Of a stretch of 64,000 nucleotides of DNA, positions 1 to 6,837 are shown piece by piece (the stretch's first letter is position 1; each line of letters opens with the position of its first letter). Below the pieces are notes generated by a model. It was not told the origin of the DNA, made no database searches, and saw only the letters and a list, made by a program, of their open reading frames with translations. The stretch is taken from assembly GCF_000374445.1 (NCBI RefSeq), contig NZ_KB894408.1:54892-118891 (forward strand), written 5' to 3'. The DNA comes from Actinokineospora enzanensis DSM 44649. Lineage in GTDB: Bacteria > Actinomycetota > Actinomycetes > Mycobacteriales > Pseudonocardiaceae. The position numbers and the translations under genes were made by a program.

Positions 1-69
1 CGCCGGTCGCGGTGTCGCCGGTCGCGGTGTCGCCGGTCGCGGTGTCGCCGGTCGCGGTGTCGCCGGTCG
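1..69. repeat. 15-bp tandem repeat inside xerC
   Basis: Unit CGCCGGTCGCGGTGT occurs four times perfectly at 1-60 and a partial fifth copy follows to about 69. On the minus strand it encodes a five-residue Asp/Thr/Ala/Thr/Gly repeat in frame with xerC. The array probably continues to the left of the window. A unit that is a multiple of three suggests copy-number change without frameshift. Confidence 0.9.
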
Positions 70-568
70 AGGACGCGGTGTCCGTGGCGCCGGTGTCACC
101 GCCTGCGCGGTCGCCTGCCATACGGCCAGGGTCTGCGGGAGCCGCCATGCCACCAACCGGGTCGGTGGCATGGGTGCGGTCACGGCCGGGTACGCGGGCA
201 GCGGCCTGCGGGTAGCCGGTGGGGTCGCTTGAGGCGGGGTCGGGCAGGGCGTCGGCCTCCTCGGGGGGTTCGGGCTCGCGGTTCTCAAGGTCGTTCGCGG
301 CGGCACGGGTGTTTCCGCCGGTACCGGTCCGAGGCGCCGGCGATTCACCCGATCGTGGACCGCCCGCGGGGATGCCGTGCAGGAAGCCGAGGAGTGAGAC
401 GGCGTCGCCGAGGTAGGCGCGGACCGTGTGGGTGGACAGGTCGCGTTCGAGGGCGAGGTGGCGTTCGTATTCGGCGAGCACGGCGCGGACCGGGATGGGC
501 AGGGCGTCCCGGGTGCGCAGCAGGTCGACGCGGGCGGTTCGGCGGGTGGCGGGCGGCACCCCCGCCAC
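1..568 (-). CDS. xerC: Tyrosine recombinase XerC, N-terminal part (cut by window edge)
   Basis: Site-specific recombinase that with XerD resolves chromosome dimers at dif. The minus frame is open from about 568 to the left edge with strong G/C third positions. Residues about 29-70 match the SAM-like core-binding domain of Xer recombinases (VLAEYERHLALERDLSTHTV, then RAYLGDAVSLLGFL). The homology then breaks into at least 115 residues of Gly/Pro/Asp/Thr-rich sequence ending in an (ASP-THR-ALA-THR-GLY)n repeat that runs off the edge. The catalytic domain lies outside the window. Start is uncertain: GTG at 568 or 559, with no clear Shine-Dalgarno; dprA ends at 609 just upstream, and dprA-xerC is a common actinobacterial order. 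The family call rests on the N-terminal domain plus this context. Confidence 0.75.
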   Translation of the reverse strand, partial: MAGVPPATRRTARVDLLRTRDALPIPVRAVLAEYERHLALERDLSTHTVRAYLGDAVSLLGFLHGIPAGGPRSGESPAPRTGTGGNTRAAANDLENREPEPPEEADALPDPASSDPTGYPQAAARVPGRDRTHATDPVGGMAAPADPGRMAGDRAGGDTGATDTASSTGDTATGDTATGDTATGDTATG

Positions 569-608
569 GCTGGGCCACAACCCACCCCGGGTCAAGCATC
601 GCCACGCC

Positions 609-1766
609 TCAGGTCCGCTCCCGCGACCACCCGTCCTCGCCGCGCCGGGCCAAACCGGTCAACTCCAGCTCGGGCAGCAGGGCGCGTACCCGGTCCAGCG
701 GCACCCCGGACTCGCGCGCGACCCACTCGGCCCCGCGCGACTCCCGCGGACTGAGCGCGTCGTGCACCCGCGCGGCCTGCTTCCCCAGCCCGTCGGTCGG
801 CCGCCGCGGCGCGCTCGGGCCGGGGGCCAGGTCGCCGATCTCGCCGACCGCCTCCAGGACCTCGTCGACGGTGTTGACCAGGGTCGCGGTGCCCGCGCGG
901 ATCATCTCGTGACAGCCCCGGGACATCGCCGAGCCGACCTGTCCGGGCACGGCCAACACCGGCTTCCCCAACGCGGCAGCCGACGTCGCCGTGTTGCGTG
1001 CGCCACTGCGTACCCCGGCCTCCACCACCACGGTCCCCTGCGAGAGCGCCGCGATCAAACGGTTGCGCACCAGGAACCGGTACTTCGCCGGAGTCGTGCC
1101 CGGCGGGTACTCGCTCACCACCGCCCCGTCCCGCGCGACCCGGTCGATCAGGCTCGTGTGCGCGGCCGGGTAGGGGACATCGACCCCGCACGCCAGCACC
1201 GCGACCGTGGTCCCCTTGGCCGCCAACGCCCCGCGATGCGCGGCACCGTCCACACCGAACGCCGCACCGGAGATGACCGTCACCGCGCGCTCGGCCAGCT
1301 CGTACCCGAACTCGGTGGCCACGTGCTCGCCATACCCGGTGGCCGACCGCGCCCCCACCACCGCCACCGACTTCCGCACCACGTCGTCGAGCGACCCCGC
1401 ACCCCGCACCCACAGCCCCAACGGCGGCGCCGCCCACCGCGCCCCACCACCGCGCGCGTTGGTGAGGCTCAGCAGGGGCCAGGCGGGCCACTCGTCGTCC
1501 TCGGGCACGACCAACCGCCCACCGACACCCGCCGCCCGCTCAAGATCGGCATGGGCGAGCTCCACCTCCTGCCGCGCCGACGTCTCATCGACCACCTGCC
1601 TGGGCGCCTCCCCGGAGCGGACAGCGGCAGCCGCCTCCACCGGACCCACCTGCTCGACGAACACCCCCAACGCCACCCCTGGCGGTTCGACCACCCGCAG
1701 CAGGTATGCGCGCGCGAGCCGTACCTGGTCGCTCGGGCCGACGTTCTTGGAGCACTCGGCGTTCAT
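609..1766 (-). CDS. dprA: DNA-processing protein DprA
   Basis: Binds incoming single-stranded DNA and loads RecA during transformation. It is also widespread in actinobacteria not known to be competent. The 385-residue protein has the Rossmann-like DprA/Smf core from about residue 133 (SVAVVGARSATGYGEH; SGAAFGVDGAAHRGAL; FLVRNRLIAALSQGTVVVEA) and a C-terminal winged-helix domain from about 335. The ATG at 1766 is preceded by AGGAG at good spacing. It lies 30 bp downstream of comM and about 40 bp upstream of xerC, the usual yraN-comM-dprA-xerC order. Confidence 0.95.
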   Translation of the reverse strand: MNAECSKNVGPSDQVRLARAYLLRVVEPPGVALGVFVEQVGPVEAAAAVRSGEAPRQVVDETSARQEVELAHADLERAAGVGGRLVVPEDDEWPAWPLLSLTNARGGGARWAAPPLGLWVRGAGSLDDVVRKSVAVVGARSATGYGEHVATEFGYELAERAVTVISGAAFGVDGAAHRGALAAKGTTVAVLACGVDVPYPAAHTSLIDRVARDGAVVSEYPPGTTPAKYRFLVRNRLIAALSQGTVVVEAGVRSGARNTATSAAALGKPVLAVPGQVGSAMSRGCHEMIRAGTATLVNTVDEVLEAVGEIGDLAPGPSAPRRPTDGLGKQAARVHDALSPRESRGAEWVARESGVPLDRVRALLPELELTGLARRGEDGWSRERT

Positions 1767-1796
1767 GGTTCATCTCCTGTTGCAGGGCAAGGGTTC

Positions 1797-3308
1797 TCAT
1801 GCGGCACGGCGATCACGGAACTGGAGCGCGGTCGCCACGTGATCGGCGGACGGCCGCGGATCTCCCGCCAGGTCCGCGAGAGTCCAGGCCATCCGAAGGC
1901 TCCGGTCGGCACCGCGCGCGGTCAGGGCACCGACGTTCAACGCCCGGTCGAGCAGCGCGGTGACCTGCCGGGGCAGGACGAAGTCCCGGCGCAGAGCGGG
2001 ACCGGGCACCTCGGCGTTGGTATGCCACCGCCCGGCCCACCGGCACACGGCCCGCTCCCGAGCCTCGGCGACGCGTGCCGCGACCGCCGCCGTGCTCTCC
2101 GGCTCGGTGTCCCCCATCCGCGACATGGCCGTGATCGGACGCATGCGCAGCCGGATGTCGACCCGGTCCAGAAGCGGCCCGGACAACCTGGCCAGGTATC
2201 GACGGCGGGCGTTCGGCGAGCACACGCAATCCGCTTCCCTCGGTGGCGCGCACGGGCAGACATTCGTGGCCAGGACGAGTTGGAAACGGGCCGGATAGGT
2301 CACCACACCGTCCCGCCGAGCGAGCCGGATCTCCCCTTCCTCAAGGGCGGTACGCAGCGAGTCCAACCGATCCGCCGGAAACTCCGCAGCTTCGTCGAGG
2401 AAGAGCACTCCGGCGTGGGCCTTGCTGACCAGCCCGGGTCTGGCGAGACCGAACCCGCCACCCACCAGGGCGGCCTGAGAGGACGAGTGGTGCGGCGCGA
2501 CGAACGGGGGCACGGTGATCAACGGGGAGTCCGACCTGAGGTCGCCCACCACGGAATGGATGGCGGTGACCTCCAACGCCTGCTCCGGGGACAACACCGG
2601 CAACAAACCGGGCAGGCGTTTGGCCAACATGGTCTTCCCGGTCCCCGGCGGTCCCGCGAGCAGCACATGGTGGCCACCTGCGGCGGCGACTTCCAGTCCC
2701 CATCGAGCCTCCGGTTGTCCCACCACATCGGCGAGGTCGGGGGGATCGACCTTGGGCCGCCGAAGCTCACGTTCGGGAACGATGAGCGCATCGTCGTCGC
2801 CGTGGCTCCAGGTGAGGACGTCGGTGAGGGTGCGGGCGCCGAGGATGGTGAGGTCGTGGACGAGGGAGGCCTCCGGGAGGGCGCGTTCGGGGACGATGGC
2901 TCGGCGGAGGCCCGCGCGGCGGGCGGCCAGCAGGCAGGGCAGGACGCCGCGGCTTGCCCGGAGGCGGCCGTCGAGGGCCAGTTCGCCGAGGAGGACCGTG
3001 TCGGTGAAGGGGGCGGGTGGGATCTTGTGATCGGCGACCAGGACCGAGACCGCGAGGGCCAGGTCGTAGCCGGAGCCGCCCTTGGGCAGGGCGGCCGGGG
3101 ACAGGTTGAAGGTGACCAGCTGGTCCGGCCACTTCTGCGCGCTGTTGCGGACCGCCGCGCGCACGCGGTCCTTCGCCTCGTTCAGGGCGGCGTCGGGGAG
3201 GCCGACGATCCGGGTGCCGGGTTTGCCGCCGCCCAGGTCGGCCTCGATCTCCACGGGGATGCCGTCCACACCGAACAGGGCGACGGACCACACTCGGGCG
3301 AGGACCAC
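1797..3308 (-). CDS. comM: YifB/ComM family Mg-chelatase-like AAA+ ATPase
   Basis: ComM is a hexameric helicase that promotes branch migration during integration of transforming DNA. The 503-residue protein has the N-terminal Lon-like fold of the family (residues 1-170), Walker A GPPGTGKT at about 219-226, Walker B VLFLDEA at about 301-307, a Cys-rich insert (CPCAPPREADCVC) and a C-terminal Mg_chelatase_C region. The GTG start abuts the yraN stop codon with no gap, and dprA follows after 30 bp, so the three are probably one operon. Confidence 0.95.
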   Translation of the reverse strand: MVLARVWSVALFGVDGIPVEIEADLGGGKPGTRIVGLPDAALNEAKDRVRAAVRNSAQKWPDQLVTFNLSPAALPKGGSGYDLALAVSVLVADHKIPPAPFTDTVLLGELALDGRLRASRGVLPCLLAARRAGLRRAIVPERALPEASLVHDLTILGARTLTDVLTWSHGDDDALIVPERELRRPKVDPPDLADVVGQPEARWGLEVAAAGGHHVLLAGPPGTGKTMLAKRLPGLLPVLSPEQALEVTAIHSVVGDLRSDSPLITVPPFVAPHHSSSQAALVGGGFGLARPGLVSKAHAGVLFLDEAAEFPADRLDSLRTALEEGEIRLARRDGVVTYPARFQLVLATNVCPCAPPREADCVCSPNARRRYLARLSGPLLDRVDIRLRMRPITAMSRMGDTEPESTAAVAARVAEARERAVCRWAGRWHTNAEVPGPALRRDFVLPRQVTALLDRALNVGALTARGADRSLRMAWTLADLAGDPRPSADHVATALQFRDRRAA

Positions 3309-3665
3309 TCAGAACACCCCCCGCAGGTGGCGGATCTCCGCCGCGCCGGTGCCGGGCACCAGCACCGCGACGATGTCGAAGCGGGTCGGGCGGGGGCCGA
3401 CGCCGTTGTCCCGGCGCCAGCGGTCGGTCAGCAGGTGGATGCGTTGGGCCTTGGCCGGGGTGACCGCCTCGGCCGGGGTGCCGCGGTCGGTGCTCGACCG
3501 GGTCTTCACCTCGCACACCACCAGGTGGCCGTCGCGGGCGCAGACGATGTCCAGCTCGCCGAGCTCGCACCGCCAGTTGCGGGCGAGGATCACGTGGCCG
3601 GTGCGTTCCAGGTGGCGCGCGGCGAGGTCCTCCCCGTGCGCGCCGAGCCGCAGGTGTGTGGACAT
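3309..3665 (-). CDS. yraN: UPF0102 family endonuclease-like protein YraN
   Basis: Small predicted nuclease of the PD-(D/E)XK-like YraN family; the cellular role is not settled. The 118-residue protein shows the family signature: GEDLAARHL near the N-terminus, NWRCELGELDIVCARDG, then VCEVKTRSS with the putative catalytic Asp and Glu-x-Lys. It is the first gene of the yraN-comM-dprA-xerC set. Its ATG is at 3665, after about 200 bp of intergenic DNA that could hold the operon promoter. Confidence 0.93.
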   Translation of the reverse strand: MSTHLRLGAHGEDLAARHLERTGHVILARNWRCELGELDIVCARDGHLVVCEVKTRSSTDRGTPAEAVTPAKAQRIHLLTDRWRRDNGVGPRPTRFDIVAVLVPGTGAAEIRHLRGVF

Positions 3666-3759
3666 GGCCGCTCCCGTCTTCCCTGGGCACGGCCGGTGCC
3701 GTGCCCCGAGGTCGACAGTGCCGCCGGGGCGGGGGCGTCGGCCATGGGCGCCGCGGGCC

Positions 3760-3799
3760 TGTGGATGGCTGACGGTTTAGGGCGTAAACCTGTGGACAA
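3760..3799 (-). promoter_or_regulatory. Pair of DnaA-box-like 9-mers
   Basis: On the minus strand TTGTCCACA (3799-3791) is followed by CCATCCACA (3768-3760). Both fit the actinobacterial DnaA box described for Streptomyces, where TTGTCCACA is preferred. They lie between DUF2469 and yraN. The same 9-mers recur in other intergenic regions here, so this may be part of a dispersed repeat rather than a working replication site. Confidence 0.4.
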
Positions 3800-3818
3800 C
3801 CCCGCCCGGAAACGACGA

Positions 3819-3851
3819 ACAGGCCCGCGGCGAGTCTCGCCGCGGGCCTGT
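3819..3851 (-). terminator. Intrinsic terminator-like hairpin after DUF2469
   Basis: A perfect 16-bp inverted repeat, arms 3819-3834 (ACAGGCCCGCGGCGAG) and 3836-3851, sits 14 bp downstream of the DUF2469 stop on the minus strand. It is followed by a weak T-containing stretch (TTCGTCGTTT). It separates the rnhB-DUF2469 transcript from yraN-comM-dprA. Confidence 0.75.
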
Positions 3852-3864
3852 CGGGACCGTGCCG

Positions 3865-4188
3865 TCAGCCGCTGAAGGGGCCGTCCTCGGGCAGCCTCAG
3901 GTCGGGTTTGTCCAGCTCCTCCACGTTGACGTCCTTGAACGTGATCACCCGGACGTTCTTCACGAACCGGGCGGGCCGGTACATGTCCCACACCCAGGCG
4001 TCGGACATCCGGACTTCGAAGTAGACCTCGCCGTCGGCGTCGCGCACCTGCACGTCGACCCCGTTCGCCAGGTAGAACCGCCGCTCGGTCTCCACCACGT
4101 AGGCGAACTGGCCCACGATGTCGCGGTACTCCCGGTAGAGCTGCAGCTCCATCTCGGTCTCGTACTTTTCGAGATCCTCCGCGCTCAT
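3865..4188 (-). CDS. DUF2469 family protein
   Basis: Conserved actinobacterial protein of unknown function, 107 residues, acidic, with the typical start MSAEDLEKYETEMELQLYRE and the core VVETERRFYLANGVD. No membrane segment or catalytic motif is visible. It lies 36 bp downstream of rnhB, the usual lepB-rnhB-DUF2469 order, so it is probably co-transcribed. A strong hairpin follows its stop. Confidence 0.9.
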   Translation of the reverse strand: MSAEDLEKYETEMELQLYREYRDIVGQFAYVVETERRFYLANGVDVQVRDADGEVYFEVRMSDAWVWDMYRPARFVKNVRVITFKDVNVEELDKPDLRLPEDGPFSG

Positions 4189-4224
4189 CTGCCGCGCGCC
4201 CTCCTGGTCGTGACCTGTACCCCG

Positions 4225-4965
4225 CTACTGCGGGGGTTCACCATTCTGAACCACGGCCGCCGCGGCCACACTCAGCGCCACCCGGTGTGGCGCGCGCAGA
4301 CCGTGCGCGACGCCCGCCGCGGCCACGTTCGCGAACGACCAGCGGTGCTCGTGGCTGGGGCCGTGCTCGCGCAACGCGCGCGTGTGCACGCCCGTGCAAT
4401 ACCCCTTGTGCACGTCGAACCGGTACTCCGGCAGGTCCCCGTGCAGGTCCGCCATGATCCGGTCGCGGGTGACCTTGGCCAGCACGGACGCCGCCGCCAC
4501 GCAGGCCGCGGCCTGGTCGCCCTTGAGCACCGGCATGCTTGGTGCGGTCAGCCCCGGCACCCGGAAGCCGTCGACCAGCACGTACCCCGGGTGGGTGGCC
4601 AGCCGGGCCACCGCGCGCCGCATGCCGTCGATGTTGGCCACGTGCACGCCGTTCAGGTCGACCTCGGCGGGCGGCACGACCACCACGGCGTAGTCGACCG
4701 CGCGGTCGGTGACCAGGTCGTACATCCGGTCGCGGGCGGCGGCGGTCATCAGCTTGGAGTCGGTGAGCCCGTCCAGCCGGGCGGCGTCGCCGGGTCGCAG
4801 CACGCAGGAGGCGATCACCAGCGGGCCCGCGCAGGCGCCCCGGCCCGCCTCGTCCACGCCCGCCACCGGGCCGAGGCCGCGCCGGTGCAGCGCGGTCTGC
4901 AGGCCCCAGGTGCCGGTGTCGCGGCGTAACACCGCGCGCGGTGGCCGCAGCGTCTCGACCGTCAC
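4225..4965 (-). CDS. rnhB: Ribonuclease HII
   Basis: Removes RNA, including single misincorporated ribonucleotides, from RNA-DNA hybrids. Conserved acidic residues are visible in [15 protein letters not shown], the LTDSKLM segment, and further on in YVLVDG and the [13 protein letters not shown] helix. I place the start at GTG 4965, which overlaps the upstream lepB stop in GTGA and has an AAGGGG Shine-Dalgarno, giving 246 residues. A longer frame opens at 5013 but would overlap lepB by about 50 bp without homologous residues. It is translationally coupled to lepB. Confidence 0.94.
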   Translation of the reverse strand: MTVETLRPPRAVLRRDTGTWGLQTALHRRGLGPVAGVDEAGRGACAGPLVIASCVLRPGDAARLDGLTDSKLMTAAARDRMYDLVTDRAVDYAVVVVPPAEVDLNGVHVANIDGMRRAVARLATHPGYVLVDGFRVPGLTAPSMPVLKGDQAAACVAAASVLAKVTRDRIMADLHGDLPEYRFDVHKGYCTGVHTRALREHGPSHEHRWSFANVAAAGVAHGLRAPHRVALSVAAAAVVQNGEPPQ

Positions 4966-5825
4966 CGTGTCCCCTTCCCGTCCAGCAGGCCGCGCAGCCG
5001 CCTGCCCAGCCACAGCGTGGGCCAGGCCGCCGCGACGCCAAGGCCCGCGGGGATGCCCGCCTGCCAGGCCGGGGCGGACAGCGCGGACTGCGGGTCGTGG
5101 TCGCCGACGCCCTGCCAGCGCGACGGCGGCAGGATGATCACGCGGGCCTTCCCGATGACATTGTCCACCGGCACCAGCCCGGCGGCGCCGCCCCCGCCCT
5201 GGATCCGGGAGTCGCCCGAGTTGTTGCGGTTGTCCCCCATGACGAACAGCATGCCCGGCGGCACCGACACCGGCTGGAACGCGTCCTGCTGGTCGCCCTC
5301 CGCCTCGAAGTGGATGTAGGGCTCGTCCAGCGGCTTGTCGTCGACCAGGACCCGGTTGCGCTCGTCGCAGCAGCGGACGGTCTGCCCGCCCACCGCGACG
5401 ATCCGCTTCACCACGTCGTCCTCGTCCGGCGCGGCGAGGCCGAACTTGGCGCCGATGCCCTGCAGCCAGCGCACGAACCCGTTGTCCGAGCGGTCGGCGT
5501 GGAACTCCGAGCGGTTCCAGGTGTCCGGTCGGTGGAAGACGACGACCTCGCCCGGCTCCGGGTCGGTGAAGTCGTAGACGAGCTTGTCCACCAGCACCCG
5601 GTCGCCGTAGCAGCCGGGACAGCCGTGCAGGGTCGCCTCCATCGACTCGGACGGGATCACGAACACCCGGGCGACGAACGACTGGATGACGATCGTCAGG
5701 ACTAACGCGACCGCCACCAGCAGGGGCAACTCCAGCCAGAACGGGAGCTTCTTGCGCGGCTTGCGGCCGACCTCGTCCGCGTCCTCCGGGCGCTCGTCAT
5801 CGTCCGGTGTGTTCGCCTCCGACAC
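4962..5825 (-). CDS. lepB: Signal peptidase I, paralog 1
   Basis: Cleaves signal peptides of exported proteins on the outer face of the membrane. The 287-residue protein has a short charged cytoplasmic N-terminus, a membrane segment at about 31-53, the catalytic serine in PSESM (Ser61), the general-base lysine in [10 protein letters not shown] (Lys140), box [12 protein letters not shown], and a second hydrophobic segment near the C-terminus before GRRLRGL. It shares with its two neighbours an LHGCxGC pair and a CC pair. Third of three tandem lepB genes and coupled to rnhB. One lepB at this locus is expected; three is unusual. Confidence 0.95.
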   Translation of the reverse strand: MSEANTPDDDERPEDADEVGRKPRKKLPFWLELPLLVAVALVLTIVIQSFVARVFVIPSESMEATLHGCPGCYGDRVLVDKLVYDFTDPEPGEVVVFHRPDTWNRSEFHADRSDNGFVRWLQGIGAKFGLAAPDEDDVVKRIVAVGGQTVRCCDERNRVLVDDKPLDEPYIHFEAEGDQQDAFQPVSVPPGMLFVMGDNRNNSGDSRIQGGGGAAGLVPVDNVIGKARVIILPPSRWQGVGDHDPQSALSAPAWQAGIPAGLGVAAAWPTLWLGRRLRGLLDGKGTR

Positions 5826-5834
5826 CCGGCGAGC

Positions 5835-6836
5835 CTATCGACCGGACCGGTCGGACCGGCCGCGCAGCACCCCGCGCAGCCGCCTGCCGACCCACACCAC
5901 CGGGAACGCCGCCGCCACGCCGAGACCGGCCGGGATGCCGCTCTGCCAGCCGGGCGCGGACAACGACTGGGTCTGCGGGTTGTGGTCGCCGATGCCCTGC
6001 CAGCGCGACGGCGGCAGGATGATCGTGCGCGCCTTGCCGATCACGTTGTCCACCGGCACGAACCCGTTGACGCCGCCGCCGCCCTGCAGCCGCGAGTCGG
6101 CCGAGGAGCCGCGGTTGTCGCCCATCACCCAGAGCATGCCGGGCGGGATGGTGATCTTCGGGATGAGCAGCTGGTGGTCGTTGGGGATCACGTGGTTGAT
6201 GTAGGGCTCGTCCAGCGGCTTGCCGTCCACCATGACCCGCTGCTGCGCGTCGCAGCACTCGATGGTCTGCCCGCCGACCGCGATGACCCGCTTCACCAGG
6301 TCCTCGTCGCTCGGGTCGGCGAGGCCGAACTGCGAGGCGAAGTCCTGCAGCCAGGCCAGTGCCGCGTTGTCGGAGCGGGTGCTCGGGCCGTCCTGGTCCC
6401 AGGTGTCCGGGCGCTTGAACACGACCACGTCGCCGGGCTCCGGGTCGCGGAAGTAGTAGACGACCCGGTCGACCAGGATGTGGTCGCCGTTGCAGCCTGC
6501 GCAGCCGTGCAGGGTCTTCTCCATCGACTCCGACGGGATCACGAAGACCCTGGCGATGAACGACTGGATGACGATCGTCAGCACCAGCGCGACACCGAGT
6601 AGGATGCCAAGCTCGGCGATCAGGGACCGTTTCTTCTTCGGTTTGGCCGGGGTTTCCTCGTCGTCCCCCGCCGATTCCGACCGCGGCTCATCCGGTTTCC
6701 CGGTGTCCGGTCCGGTTTCCGGTTCCGGCGCGGAACGGCCCGGTTCCGGCGTTTCCCGCTTGGTGTCCGATTCGGAGACGTCGAGATCCTCGGTGTCGCG
6801 TCGATCCCCTGGCACGACACCGTCTGCGTCCGACAA
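5835..6836 (-). CDS. lepB: Signal peptidase I, paralog 2
   Basis: Type I signal peptidase of 333 residues. The N-terminal 70 residues are an acidic Pro/Glu/Ser-rich cytoplasmic stretch ending in KPKKKR. A membrane segment follows (about 73-98), then PSESM with catalytic Ser104, VKRVIAVGG with Lys182, and GDNRGSSADSR. The C-terminal GLGVAAAFPVVWVGRRLRG segment is shared with both paralogs. The start is read as TTG at 6836, preceded by AGGAAGG and just after the upstream lepB stop. A GTG a few codons downstream is possible. Confidence 0.93.
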   Translation of the reverse strand: MSDADGVVPGDRRDTEDLDVSESDTKRETPEPGRSAPEPETGPDTGKPDEPRSESAGDDEETPAKPKKKRSLIAELGILLGVALVLTIVIQSFIARVFVIPSESMEKTLHGCAGCNGDHILVDRVVYYFRDPEPGDVVVFKRPDTWDQDGPSTRSDNAALAWLQDFASQFGLADPSDEDLVKRVIAVGGQTIECCDAQQRVMVDGKPLDEPYINHVIPNDHQLLIPKITIPPGMLWVMGDNRGSSADSRLQGGGGVNGFVPVDNVIGKARTIILPPSRWQGIGDHNPQTQSLSAPGWQSGIPAGLGVAAAFPVVWVGRRLRGVLRGRSDRSGR

Positions 6837-6837
6837 C

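Noticed and set aside
1-69. CRISPR-like array at the left edge
   Set aside because: The units are contiguous 15-bp repeats without spacers and are in frame with a coding sequence. The 27-bp repeats at 24321-24428 are rejected for the same reason.
426-3875. A 1149-residue plus-strand open frame opposite dprA, comM and yraN
   Set aside because: It is Arg/His/Gly-rich with no homology and lies antisense to clearly conserved genes. Such frames are expected in very GC-rich DNA.
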